A DNA stretch of 64,000 bases, from NCBI GenBank assembly GCA_964581515.1, contig CAZOOV010000001.1, positions 124,001-188,000 on the forward strand, in the 5' to 3' direction. The notes beneath the pieces are model-generated. The model made no database searches, was not told the origin of the DNA, and saw only the letters and a list, made by a program, of their open reading frames with translations. This document shows, piece by piece, positions 34,501 to 42,379 of the stretch. The translations under genes and the position numbers were made by a program. Numbering within the stretch: the first letter of the stretch is position 1; every line of letters begins with the position of its first letter. The stretch is from JACJVV01 sp964581515. Lineage in GTDB: Archaea > Nanobdellota > Nanobdellia > Woesearchaeales > JACJVV01.

Positions 34501-35511
34501 TAGGCTGTCTTCCCTATTTTTTAGATCCTCTTTACTTACAGTAGTAGATTTAAGAGATTTTATATCGTCGTTAAGTTGAGATATCAAACCTTCTTTTTTG
34601 CTTATCTTGCTTTGCAAGTTATCCAGCTGTGATTTTAATTTGATGACCTTGCCTTCTGAATAAGATGATGGTGATTTCTGAATCTTCATTATCTCTTTTT
34701 GCGTATTTTGTAAATTACTTTCTTTTTGTTTTAATTCTTCTTCATATTGCTGAAGTTTTTTCTGTTTTGCATTGATTTCGCTGTGAAGTTTTGATTTTAA
34801 AGACTTAAAGTCGCTGTCTTTACTATCCATCTCTCCTGCTTTAATCTCAATCTGCTTCTTTGCATCATTCATCAATTTGTGCTTGCTTTCAAGATCTACA
34901 TGCAGTTCAGCTATGATCTTCTTCTTTTGTTCTATCTCTTTTTTAGAAATCTTAAATTGATCCATATATTGTTTTAACTTGATATTATAATCTTTAATTA
35001 TATTGTCACGTTCAAGAATTTGCTTCTTAAGAGATACTATTTGTTTCTGGGCTGAGTTTGGTTTAATATCCTTACTAATGTTTCTTTCATAATCCTTAAT
35101 ATCTTCATGACGTTTATTCACCTTATTTTCATAGTTATCAAGAAGTGCTTGTCTTGCTTTTAGCTCCTCATCAATCTTGCGTTTAATCTCATCAAGCTGA
35201 GAACGTTCACGAAGTATTGTCTTTTCTTTCTCTTTGAGTGATTTTTCTTTTGTTGTCAAAGAATTCTCTTTTTGAGTTATAGATTTAGTGGTATTGCCTA
35301 TTTCCTTTTGTTTTTGCTCTATTGTTTTTTTATATTCCTTCCTAAGTTTAATGTTATCAAGAATCTCTTTTTTTACTTCTTCAATATACTTATCCCTAGA
35401 TTGCAACTCATTTTCAAGCTGAGAGACTTTAATTTTGAGCTTTTTTTCAGTCTTACTCTCAAGGCCTTTACTAGGAACTGGGACTGGAATTTCAGTTGTC
35501 TTTTTACTCAT
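31549..35511 (-). CDS. Giant coiled-coil protein (1320 residues)
   Basis: Nearly the whole protein, from about residue 20 to 1250, is uninterrupted heptad-type coiled coil rich in Lys, Glu, Leu, Gln and Ser, with no Walker motifs, so it is not an SMC or Rad50 ATPase. The first 18 residues are a proline-rich head, and the last 75 (DEMIRDGRHMIENNDINNAKTMVKRIEVELKKI) form a short helical domain with a TPR-like look. No signal peptide or membrane segment, so it is probably a cytoplasmic filament, scaffold or spacer. It could span roughly 180 nm if fully extended (residues times 0.149 nm). Its 3' end overlaps rtcA. Confidence 0.75.
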   Translation of the reverse strand: MSKKTTEIPVPVPSKGLESKTEKKLKIKVSQLENELQSRDKYIEEVKKEILDNIKLRKEYKKTIEQKQKEIGNTTKSITQKENSLTTKEKSLKEKEKTILRERSQLDEIKRKIDEELKARQALLDNYENKVNKRHEDIKDYERNISKDIKPNSAQKQIVSLKKQILERDNIIKDYNIKLKQYMDQFKISKKEIEQKKKIIAELHVDLESKHKLMNDAKKQIEIKAGEMDSKDSDFKSLKSKLHSEINAKQKKLQQYEEELKQKESNLQNTQKEIMKIQKSPSSYSEGKVIKLKSQLDNLQSKISKKEGLISQLNDDIKSLKSTTVSKEDLKNREDSLKNEISIREEQIHELTTELEQSRVLIHKKEKDIIKKHKLLDNADKNLLSKSLKVEKQLESLRHKENILEEKEKNLDNIKEKSHHQIKSAEKLNSQTTQIKQVIQLRENELKEFKKKHRDVKEELKQRQKEMSDIIADKKSLNLMIKDYEEKLKGLKEQNKLLKDSHKGLRKTVSDRLSVLTKKEKDLETKKAILENVDKKNLGLQLRFHKKQKEIDGRETTIAEKESLLNAKDSELQKLEKKYKGFLDNIDGLKKKESDYLKIIEENNKEKKELKESLKEKDILLEKKVQDLEKQTKDLESMKQKHESTRKQLNDNKDKFTALDYKIGKYDDLTQKTSSILEHEKSKLNDLKKKENEIKKKEANLIEFRSLLEAEYALKDKKLNEVMKLKEKKIISTQQVKGKELSSKEVLLKDKEKQLNVLEKELSALKNTLELQASKLKADKASIKLEQKKIINHLSNIEKKTDTIKKADQDVLSKRLKSENLLKSLEDKQHKVEEKEKELAAIEKDLVQREEEYKKLMVKAKNLEQSSLRQISKAEAIIKKDADVEEKRNIIDKKEADLKRLETSLDKKESILQEKSLEIKGRDQITARNFEKSENASKKADFIIEKEQLLQRQQSEISRMSELLKQKQKVLESSITALNVDKVNWLKREEEAKAVIAEVKNDKELLDKEFADKKQELEELEDEWKNKDEHLASVSQAIENDKTSVEIKITQLKEGIASLKNDKSKVKEAVKKFMEKKKELKKFGDTLKKKTQDLNKKEDKLNTKESELNANEEDIKSRLKQIKADEIKLSKNTMLKERTKDLKVENEGMRKKNRNLKKEYVKMEKQYKQMIFDLTLKEDRLKEYEKMLIDRGTKVAELINKLNRKETVLNKKEALIHDELQLADEKKWRSYVESELSKNDVDKTIVTPKAVSKSEPSAIRTVDEMIRDGRHMIENNDINNAKTMVKRIEVELKKISDPSKKKIINYGLLELKTDIKLASL

Positions 35512-35663
35512 ACCACTATTACCCCCTATTTATGTAAGAACCAGTACAGATCTATTAAAAACTTTTATTACTACTTTCCAGGGAAATTGAACTTATTTAG
35601 TTATATGCTTTAAGCATAACCTTTTTAAACTGGATGAGACTTGCTAGTTATGGTGAATATAAT

Positions 35664-35795
35664 ATGTCAGAACCAGGAAGCGTAACATTCAAATGCCCAA
35701 GTTGCGGCAAAAAAACAATAGAAAGGTCATTACATGATAGGCAGATAGCTGCAAAATATGTATGTAGCGAATGTGGATTTGAAGGACCTAATTAG
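35664..35795 (+). CDS. Small zinc-ribbon protein (HVO_2753-like)
   Basis: A 43-codon gene starting MSEPGSVTFKCPSCGKK and ending YVCSECGFEGPN, with two CxxC pairs 22 residues apart that make one zinc ribbon. Archaeal genomes commonly carry such a gene directly upstream of the aEF-1beta gene, exactly as here (15 bases away), and the family is annotated as an RNA-binding zinc finger linked to translation. ATG 35664 is about 30 bases after a TTTTTAAAC TATA box at about 35622-35630 and gives the shortest form that keeps both CxxC pairs. Confidence 0.8.
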   Translation: MSEPGSVTFKCPSCGKKTIERSLHDRQIAAKYVCSECGFEGPN

Positions 35796-35810
35796 AGGGG
35801 TGTAATAATT

Positions 35811-36089
35811 ATGGCAAATGCTATTGTAACTTTTAAGATAATACCTGCAGATGCAGAGACTGATCTTGAGCCAATTAAAGATTCTGCAAAGAAGATTGCT
35901 GAAGAAGCAGGATCAAAAGGAAATATGCTTGTTAATGATGAGCCTTTAGCTTTCGGATTGAAATGCGTAATCGTAAAAGCGATGTATGAAGTCGAAGGCG
36001 GAGACTTTGAAGGAATTGCCAATAAAATGGCTGAGATCGAGAATGTTCAGTCAGCTGAGATGGCTGGTATGGACTTGCCGTTGGGGTAA
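35811..36089 (+). CDS. Translation elongation factor aEF-1beta
   Basis: A 92-residue archaeal EF-1beta, the nucleotide exchange factor of aEF-1alpha. The pattern VTFKIIPADAETDLEPI at the start, EPLAFGLKCVIVKAMYEVEGGDFE in the middle and AEMAGMDLPLG at the end matches the family over the full length. AGAGGGGTG lies before the ATG as a ribosome binding site. Co-transcribed with the small zinc-ribbon gene upstream. Confidence 0.93.
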   Translation: MANAIVTFKIIPADAETDLEPIKDSAKKIAEEAGSKGNMLVNDEPLAFGLKCVIVKAMYEVEGGDFEGIANKMAEIENVQSAEMAGMDLPLG

Positions 36090-36217
36090 AAATAATTCTT
36101 TTAAATTTTTAGTTTATTTGTTCTAGAGTCAATTATATTATACAATGATTTATTGTCACACTCAAGTAGTTACAAAACCAAAAGGTTTATAAATCATAAA
36201 ATAAATGGTTGAGCATT

Positions 36218-36982
36218 ATGGGACTATGTGACATAGTTGCTAAAACACTCGCAGCAGGAGCTGCATTAATGCTTAGTTTGAGTTCTGCAAAAGCCGATGA
36301 ATTGATTGCTTCTAATGTGATTGTTGAAGCTGTTAGTGATAGCCATTCTGCACTTTATAATGGATATAGACCTAGTGATAGCGGAGTTACAAATCAGTGG
36401 TTTAGATGGGTTACGAAGTATGAGATAGAAGGATCAGATGAAGGTGATATAGAATTTAAGATATATGTGCCGAATGATTTTGCTATAAATTGGAATATTA
36501 ATGGATTATCAAGAGGCATCAAATTATCAAGTGAAGCTAGTGGCGAGGTTACAACCGATTGGAATGGGGATGGAAGTACAAATAGCGTTCAAGGTGATGT
36601 TATTGAAGTTCTTAGAGTGTTTGATGGACTGCCTTTTGCTAATGATTCCAAACTTCGCTCAGATAATTATTTTACAATTGAATACCTTGCTAGAATGAGT
36701 ACTAATTCTACAAGCGTTGTTACAAATGGATTTAAATTAAGTGATAACGGAGGAAGTGAACCAGGATGGGAAAATTATATCATAGATGAAGTAGAGATTC
36801 CTACAACATATCAAGAACCAAAATTCACGCTTACTGTAAATTCACAGTACGGAACACCTGATCCAGGAACTATGAATGATATTGCTTATGGAACAGTTGT
36901 TACACAGGCAATTGAAAAGATAGTAAATGGAGCAGCTGGAACAAGATATAAAGTAATAGATTACAAAATAAAAAATGAATAA
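36218..36982 (+). CDS. Secreted repeat protein 1 of a three-gene cassette
   Basis: A 254-residue exported protein with a signal peptide ending AKADE (about residues 1-27; LAAGAALMLSLSSAKA). Residues 30-200 look like a beta-rich domain with Trp and Asn/Ser-rich strands. The last 50 residues (TLTVNSQYGTPDPGT...YGTVVTQAIEKIVNGAAGTRY) are nearly identical to the end of the next gene. This short TVNSxxGxPxPGT...YGT motif is typical of secreted repeat proteins of Verrucomicrobia/Kiritimatiellota (from family knowledge). ATG 36218 is preferred to the TTG at 36209; a canonical BRE/TATA, ACCAAAAGGTTTATAAAT, is about 30 bases upstream. Confidence 0.6.
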   Translation: MGLCDIVAKTLAAGAALMLSLSSAKADELIASNVIVEAVSDSHSALYNGYRPSDSGVTNQWFRWVTKYEIEGSDEGDIEFKIYVPNDFAINWNINGLSRGIKLSSEASGEVTTDWNGDGSTNSVQGDVIEVLRVFDGLPFANDSKLRSDNYFTIEYLARMSTNSTSVVTNGFKLSDNGGSEPGWENYIIDEVEIPTTYQEPKFTLTVNSQYGTPDPGTMNDIAYGTVVTQAIEKIVNGAAGTRYKVIDYKIKNE

Positions 36983-37000
36983 AACGAGGAGGAATTAAAC

Positions 37001-37510
37001 ATGGCAAAAAGAAGTTTAGTAGCACTTGCAGCAACAGCTGCATTAGTTTTAGGAATAGGATACGCGCGAGCAGAAGAAACAAATGTAGCTGTGACAGTTA
37101 CAAATGATATGACATTAACATGGAACTGGGCAACCCAGCATATGTTCAAAGTTGAGTCTGCAATTGGAGGAACAACAACAGGAACAGCAGATGATTGGTA
37201 TGATAAAGGTACAATGGTAAATCAGCAAGCAAATGAAAATACACATTACAGTTTTGTTGAGTGGGAAGGTGTTCCAAGTGGAAAGGAGAATGATAATCCA
37301 GTAAGTTTTGCATTAGAACAAGCATATACAAATGTCACACCAGTATTTGCATTAGATCAACACCTATTAACTGTTAATTCAGCACATGGTGTACCAAATC
37401 CAGGAACTACAAATGTAGCTTATGGAACAGTTGTTACACAGGCAATTGAAAAAATAGTAGGTGGAGCAGCAGGAACAAGGTATAGAGTTATTGATCATAC
37501 ACTTGAATAA
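37001..37510 (+). CDS. Secreted repeat protein 2 (mosaic of its neighbours)
   Basis: A 169-residue exported protein: signal peptide to about residue 24 (ALAATAALVLGIGYARAEE), then one InlB-B/Flg_new_2-like repeat (FKVESAIGGTTTGTADDWYDKGTMVNQQ..YSFVEWEG), then the TVNSAHGVPNPGT..YGTVVTQ tail shared with gene 1. Its start (VTVTNDMTLTWNW) is shared with gene 3, including a 25-base DNA stretch identical to it. So the gene is a mosaic of both neighbours, as after duplication and recombination. A strong GAGGAGG ribosome site lies just before the ATG, unlike most genes here. No catalytic motif; an adhesive or surface role is likely. Confidence 0.6.
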   Translation: MAKRSLVALAATAALVLGIGYARAEETNVAVTVTNDMTLTWNWATQHMFKVESAIGGTTTGTADDWYDKGTMVNQQANENTHYSFVEWEGVPSGKENDNPVSFALEQAYTNVTPVFALDQHLLTVNSAHGVPNPGTTNVAYGTVVTQAIEKIVGGAAGTRYRVIDHTLE

Positions 37511-37520
37511 AAATATGATG

Positions 37521-37571
37521 GAATACAAGCACAGCTTGTATTCATGCTTATGTATGGAAGTCATGCATAAG
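37521..37571 (+). terminator. Two successive hairpins after secreted gene 2
   Basis: GAATACAAGC (37521-37530) and GCTTGTATTC (37534-37543) make a perfect 10-base stem with a 3-base loop; CTTATG (37547-37552) and CATAAG (37566-37571) make a second, weaker hairpin. They lie between secreted genes 2 and 3. No long T run follows, so an RNA processing or stability element is as likely as a terminator. Confidence 0.35.
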
Positions 37572-37607
37572 TTGAAAAACATATAATTTCATTAGAGTAA
37601 GATAGAG

Positions 37608-38339
37608 ATGAAAGCATTGAAAGGATTAGCAAAAATAGTACTTGGACTCAGTTTGCTAGCTTCAGCTGGGAAAGCTCAAGAACTTACAAATGTAGTCGTT
37701 AATGTCACAAATGATATGACATTAACATGGATCTATCAAGCTGAACATAAAGTAACAGCCACAAATTCAGGTAATGGTACAGTAACAGGTGATACCGATA
37801 ATTGGATTGTTGAAGGAAGCAATGCTACTGTTGAGGCAATTTCTGATCCTTATTCTTATTTTGAAAAATGGATTGGAGCTCCAGCTGAAATTGAAACAAA
37901 CAATCCAATGAGCTACGCTGTACTTGGACCTACTAATATGGTGGCACTTTTCAAAGAAAAATTAAGTGCAACAAATAACACCCCACTTAGATGGCTTGAT
38001 AAGTATGGACTGGAAGAAAGTGATGATAATCTGGACAATGATTTAGATGGATATAAGACATGGCAAGAATATATCTGTGACACTGACCCCACAAATAGAT
38101 TCTCATATCTAAAAGGATTAAGGATTAATAGAGAAAATGGAGAATTAATAGTTAGACAACCTGAAACTTCATTAGATAGAGATTATTATCTTAATGTTTC
38201 TACAAATCTCCTAAATAGTGCAGGATGGGTTGAAAAAACCAATGCACCAGGAAATGGAGCAGATATAATATACAATAGGACTCCTGATCTTGATTTAAAA
38301 GCAATATTCTATCGTGGTGGAGTAAGACTTAAAGAATGA
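37608..38339 (+). CDS. Secreted repeat protein 3 with a DTDPTN-type C-terminal module
   Basis: A 243-residue exported protein: signal peptide to about residue 24 (IVLGLSLLASAGKAQE), then VNVTNDMTLTWIY shared with gene 2, one Flg_new_2-like repeat (HKVTATNSGNGTVTGDTDNWIVEG..YFEKWIGAP), then LRWLDKYGLEESDDNLDNDLD followed by GYKTWQEYICDTDPTN, a hallmark of secreted proteins in Verrucomicrobia/Kiritimatiellota (xWLxxYGL...DxDGDGxxxWxEYxxGTDPTN). The DNDLDG loop may bind calcium. The last 75 residues form a beta domain. Transfer from such bacteria is inferred. Confidence 0.65.
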   Translation: MKALKGLAKIVLGLSLLASAGKAQELTNVVVNVTNDMTLTWIYQAEHKVTATNSGNGTVTGDTDNWIVEGSNATVEAISDPYSYFEKWIGAPAEIETNNPMSYAVLGPTNMVALFKEKLSATNNTPLRWLDKYGLEESDDNLDNDLDGYKTWQEYICDTDPTNRFSYLKGLRINRENGELIVRQPETSLDRDYYLNVSTNLLNSAGWVEKTNAPGNGADIIYNRTPDLDLKAIFYRGGVRLKE

Positions 38340-38375
38340 TTATAATCAATCTGTTTTTTTTCTTATTGGTAATTT

Positions 38376-38424
38376 TATGCACAATATGCACAATATACAG
38401 ATAATGCATAATATTTATAAATAA
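38376..38424 (+). promoter_or_regulatory. Promoter with direct repeats in front of the RHH regulator
   Basis: TATGCACAA occurs twice in direct contact (38376-38384 and 38385-38393) and a related TGCATAAT follows at 38405. Next is the TATA box ATATTTATAAAT (38411-38422), about 26 bases before the ATG at 38445. Tandem direct repeats beside a promoter are the usual operators of ribbon-helix-helix repressors, so autoregulation is likely (inference). Confidence 0.5.
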
Positions 38425-38444
38425 GTATAGCAAATAGTATAACA

Positions 38445-38822
38445 ATGGCCAAAGATGTTGTAAGAAGTGGCGTAACTTTTGATAAATCCATTTATGATAG
38501 ATTAGATAATAGTGTTAAGAATTCTAAACGATTTAAGATTGATAAGTCTGAAATAATAAACACACTAATCAATAATTCAAGAAATCCCACAGTACAAGTC
38601 CAAAAATTAGTTATGGACTACAGAGAAAAAGAAAAATCAAAAAAAGTTATGAGAAGTGGAGTAACATTTGATAAGATTAATTATCAAAAGTTAAATGATA
38701 TTGTTCAAAATTCTAAACGGTTTAAGATTGATAAGTCTGAGATAATAAATGCACTAATCAATAATTCAAAATTAACACTTAAGGAGATCCAAAAACAAGT
38801 GATGGATTATAGAGAGAAATGA
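38445..38822 (+). CDS. Tandem ribbon-helix-helix regulator (internal duplication)
   Basis: A 125-residue protein made of two nearly identical halves, each RSGVTFDK...YxxLxxxVxNSKRFKIDKSEIINxLINN, about 63 residues apart. Each half fits a ribbon-helix-helix DNA-binding fold (short strand, helix, turn SK, second helix). Normally such proteins dimerise; here the two copies would fold as a single-chain dimer. The DNA of the two halves is still very similar, so the duplication is recent. The stop overlaps the next gene by 4 bases (ATGA), making it the first gene of the giant surface-protein operon, which it probably controls. Confidence 0.65.
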   Translation: MAKDVVRSGVTFDKSIYDRLDNSVKNSKRFKIDKSEIINTLINNSRNPTVQVQKLVMDYREKEKSKKVMRSGVTFDKINYQKLNDIVQNSKRFKIDKSEIINALINNSKLTLKEIQKQVMDYREK

Positions 38823-41800
38823 TAGATAAGAAACATCAAGTAGGAATTGTAATGTTGCTTTGTGCACTTCCAATACTATTATTGCCATGGTTAAATATTA
38901 CTGGAATGGTTGTTGTTAGCTATAATAATGATAGTGCAACACTAAATATATCATACCCTGAAAGAATATTTTATTATAATAATTTTAGCATCAATGCAAC
39001 TGTCTACAATTCATCTTATGAGATTGCATCTGGATTCTCTTGTGATTATAATATTGAAGGGCAAGGAGGAAATATGATTTGGGATACAGATAGGTTTATT
39101 GCAAATGAATCTGTTACTCTGCCTGGAATCCCTACAAATGGATCATTCTTTGTCAATTGTTCAAATCAATCAAATATTGTTAATATGGATAATCCATTAA
39201 ACTTTACATTAATGCCTGACTCATTGCTAGATGTAAGAACAAGCTTAGTATCAGGGATTAAAGGATATAATATGACATTCTATGCATATTATAATGAGAG
39301 TGATATCAATGGAAACTCATTAGGATTAATAGATGGTGCATGTAATCTTAGTATTGATGGATATGATTATGAGATGAATAAAGATATACAGTATTGGATT
39401 ACGCTTGATAATTTGACAAATGAAACAAATAAGGAGTATATTGTAAATTGTACTTCTGATAAATATAATTTATCAAATACAAGCAGTGTGACGATATATA
39501 ATATTCTAGAATCTACTGGAAGAGAGTTAGGTGGAAGCGTGACATACACATGCAGTAATTTCTTCATCAATCTAACACATAATAATAATATGAATTATCT
39601 AGTCTATTCTTACTTCAATGGGGTTGGAAACTATTTACATTACTATAATGTAACAGGTGGAGAAATAGAAGGGAATGATACAATACCTGGGACCTATAAT
39701 TCAAATACATTAACTATCGCGGATATTGATAATGACCAGAATTATGAAATTATATTTGCAAATGGAACAGGACTTTGGGAAATAGAAGTAACACAAGATA
39801 ATTTCGGTACTCCAACACAAGAAAATAATTCATTAACAAGCGTTAGTTCAATGGTATTTGGGCATTTTACTGATTCTTTAAATAATCAGATTGCTCTTAT
39901 TGATCAGGGTGACTCGGGAAAAGTAAAATTCATGGATTCTAATTATAATATTACAACAGCTACATCCATACAAACAGTTCATAATAATGCTGTTCTTCAT
40001 AGCTGCAGACTTAATAATAGTGTTATTGATGATTTATTACTGACAGCAGATACACAATCAGTTGTAAAAATAATAATAAATTTATCAGAAACTAGCTTAA
40101 GTACAAATCAGTATCAAAAAGCTGGTTGTGATTATATTGACGATGACGATTATATGGATATAATATTAAGAACATCTTCTGGATTTGAGATCTTTTTAAA
40201 TCAGAATGGAAGTTTTAATGAAAGTAATAATATAACAATTAATGTACCCGCAGGAGGAAGTCCAGAGAGCAGCTCATTCATGATTTTAGATATTAATAAA
40301 GATAATATGAATGACATAGTTTATACTGGTTCAAATGCTGGACTCCTAATCAATAATGGTTCCGGATTTGATTTAAAACAAAGCATTTCTGAGAATTATC
40401 TTGTCAGTTGCTTAACAGCTTATGATTATGATAATGATAATGATTTAGATGTATTTGTCGCAGGATGGGGAAGTATAATAGAACATAAGTTAATTGAGAA
40501 TAAGATTGAACTTATTGATTCGGGAACAAGAGTTCCAAATGCAGTATTGAATTATTCTAGAATAGGTGAAGAATTTGAGTTTGAAATACTTAATAATACA
40601 AATTATGAGGGTAGCTATATAATAGGGATAAAAGAGAATTCAAATGATGAGAATTATCAGTCAAACTTATTACCTGTATCATTCTCTTTTTATGCATCAA
40701 AAAGTATATCAACGCCGATTAAGTATCATGGTAATCTTGGAAGGATTAAGAATTTTAATCTTACACTTAATCCAAGTAATACCTACAATTTCACATTGTA
40801 TGCGATAAATCCTTTGAATAAACAGTATTATCTTGGATATACAAATTATACGCCTGATACTTGTGAGACTAATGCAAATGAAAATTGGTATATTAGAGCG
40901 AATTGTCCAATAGGAAGTAATTATCTTACAAAAAATATTACTATTGACAGTGGGGCAGATTTAATAATAAACAATGATGTAACTTTGCAATCAAACGATC
41001 CAATAACAATAACAAATAATGGAACACTTACAATAAGCAACAGTCTTGGAGCAAACACAACACTTAATATCATATCACTTAATAATTCAGAATTAAGTAT
41101 AACAGATAATGTAAATGGAAGCATAGATTGTAATGGATGTAATATCACAATAATTAATTCCGAAATAAGTAGTGACTTAAACTTAAGCAATATTAATGCA
41201 TGGTTCAATAACAGTATTCTTAATACGATTAAATTAGACAATTCTACTATAAATATAACAAATACAACATATACTAGTTCAGATTTGACTAACTCAATAC
41301 TAGAGGAGTATTGGTACTTAAGTTTAATAATAAATACAACAGAAGTTACAGTTAATATATCCGGTGTTTTTGAATACTCAGGAATAAGCAATGATATTGA
41401 TGTTTTATTAGAAAATGGAAGTTATAATATAACAGCAACAAAATCATTATATGCTACAAATTCAACTATTGTTGATGTGCAGGGAAATACAGCATATACG
41501 ATTAATCTTGAACCTGGACAACCAGATTATGCATTGTATGATAATATTTATACAACAGACTTCTCTAATTATTCACTAAATGAATTAAGTAATATTGCAA
41601 ACTTTACCATAGGTAATTCTGGCAATCTAATAAATTTCATCAACAGCACAGATGTTAGAGGAGTAAATCTTTCACAATTAGTTAACATATCAAATAATTA
41701 TGTTTATGTTAATGAATCCTTCTACAGTGGAAGTGCAGTAATAACATTAACAAATCTGAATTATGAAGAAACACCTAGTGTTTTCAGAAATGGTGTTTAT

Positions 41801-42379
41801 TGCAGTGGATGTGTAGTATCAGAATATTCTGAAGGTGATATTACATTTCAAACCAATAGTTTCTCAAATTATACTACATATAATAACAGCATATTAAATG
41901 TAGATGGTGAATTTTACATAGAAAATAGGAATAATAGGCTTAAAGTAAATTATTTGAGCAAGTCAAATAATGCACACATCACTGGAGCAATATGTAATGT
42001 TACAATTGATAGTTCAACTTCTAATTTGAATGAGTCTGGAAATAAATATTATGTAATACTAAACAAAACACAAGGAATCTATGATTATAATATTTCTTGT
42101 GATAAGACAGGTTCTGAACGGATTATGGTTTCAGGTAGCATAACATTCAACCTAGAGGGGAATTATCTTGTTGGAAGAGACATAGCTACTGGAGTGGATG
42201 ATCATGAGTTAATGATTTACAATAATGAATTGTATGATAATAAAAAAGGAGTTACTACAGTTAGTATTTACAATTTCACTAATAGCACTTTAAGAATAGA
42301 CAGTTATGATACTACAGATAAAAAAGTGTTTTATGATCAAAATAAAGATGGAGTAATTGAATTAGATGAATATGATTAA
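38819..42379 (+). CDS. Giant secreted surface protein with FG-GAP/VCBS-like repeats
   Basis: A 1186-residue exported protein with a basic N-terminus and hydrophobic signal (VGIVMLLCALPILLLPWL, about 8-25). Many Asn-x-Ser/Thr sites suggest heavy N-glycosylation. Residues about 290-550 carry FG-GAP-like repeats with calcium loops (IADIDNDQNYEIIFANG, DYIDDDDYMDIIL, ILDINKDNMNDIVYTG, AYDYDNDNDLDVFVAG), probably a beta-propeller. Beta-rich repeats (NNSELSIT, NITIINSEI) follow. It ends in DQNKDGVIELDEYD, an EF-hand/dockerin-like calcium loop. There is no C-terminal anchor; it may attach to the co-encoded 1496-residue membrane protein. Likely cell-surface adhesion or host contact (inference). Confidence 0.75.
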   Translation: MIDKKHQVGIVMLLCALPILLLPWLNITGMVVVSYNNDSATLNISYPERIFYYNNFSINATVYNSSYEIASGFSCDYNIEGQGGNMIWDTDRFIANESVTLPGIPTNGSFFVNCSNQSNIVNMDNPLNFTLMPDSLLDVRTSLVSGIKGYNMTFYAYYNESDINGNSLGLIDGACNLSIDGYDYEMNKDIQYWITLDNLTNETNKEYIVNCTSDKYNLSNTSSVTIYNILESTGRELGGSVTYTCSNFFINLTHNNNMNYLVYSYFNGVGNYLHYYNVTGGEIEGNDTIPGTYNSNTLTIADIDNDQNYEIIFANGTGLWEIEVTQDNFGTPTQENNSLTSVSSMVFGHFTDSLNNQIALIDQGDSGKVKFMDSNYNITTATSIQTVHNNAVLHSCRLNNSVIDDLLLTADTQSVVKIIINLSETSLSTNQYQKAGCDYIDDDDYMDIILRTSSGFEIFLNQNGSFNESNNITINVPAGGSPESSSFMILDINKDNMNDIVYTGSNAGLLINNGSGFDLKQSISENYLVSCLTAYDYDNDNDLDVFVAGWGSIIEHKLIENKIELIDSGTRVPNAVLNYSRIGEEFEFEILNNTNYEGSYIIGIKENSNDENYQSNLLPVSFSFYASKSISTPIKYHGNLGRIKNFNLTLNPSNTYNFTLYAINPLNKQYYLGYTNYTPDTCETNANENWYIRANCPIGSNYLTKNITIDSGADLIINNDVTLQSNDPITITNNGTLTISNSLGANTTLNIISLNNSELSITDNVNGSIDCNGCNITIINSEISSDLNLSNINAWFNNSILNTIKLDNSTINITNTTYTSSDLTNSILEEYWYLSLIINTTEVTVNISGVFEYSGISNDIDVLLENGSYNITATKSLYATNSTIVDVQGNTAYTINLEPGQPDYALYDNIYTTDFSNYSLNELSNIANFTIGNSGNLINFINSTDVRGVNLSQLVNISNNYVYVNESFYSGSAVITLTNLNYEETPSVFRNGVYCSGCVVSEYSEGDITFQTNSFSNYTTYNNSILNVDGEFYIENRNNRLKVNYLSKSNNAHITGAICNVTIDSSTSNLNESGNKYYVILNKTQGIYDYNISCDKTGSERIMVSGSITFNLEGNYLVGRDIATGVDDHELMIYNNELYDNKKGVTTVSIYNFTNSTLRIDSYDTTDKKVFYDQNKDGVIELDEYD

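Noticed and set aside
31913..35613. Several plus-strand ORFs rich in Ser/Phe/Leu opposite the coiled-coil gene
   Set aside because: All mirror the Lys/Glu-rich coiled-coil codons on the minus strand and change frame along the gene.
38445..38822. Two near-identical 190-base units as a CRISPR-like or mobile repeat
   Set aside because: Both units are in one frame and give two RHH-like domains; there are no further copies or spacers.
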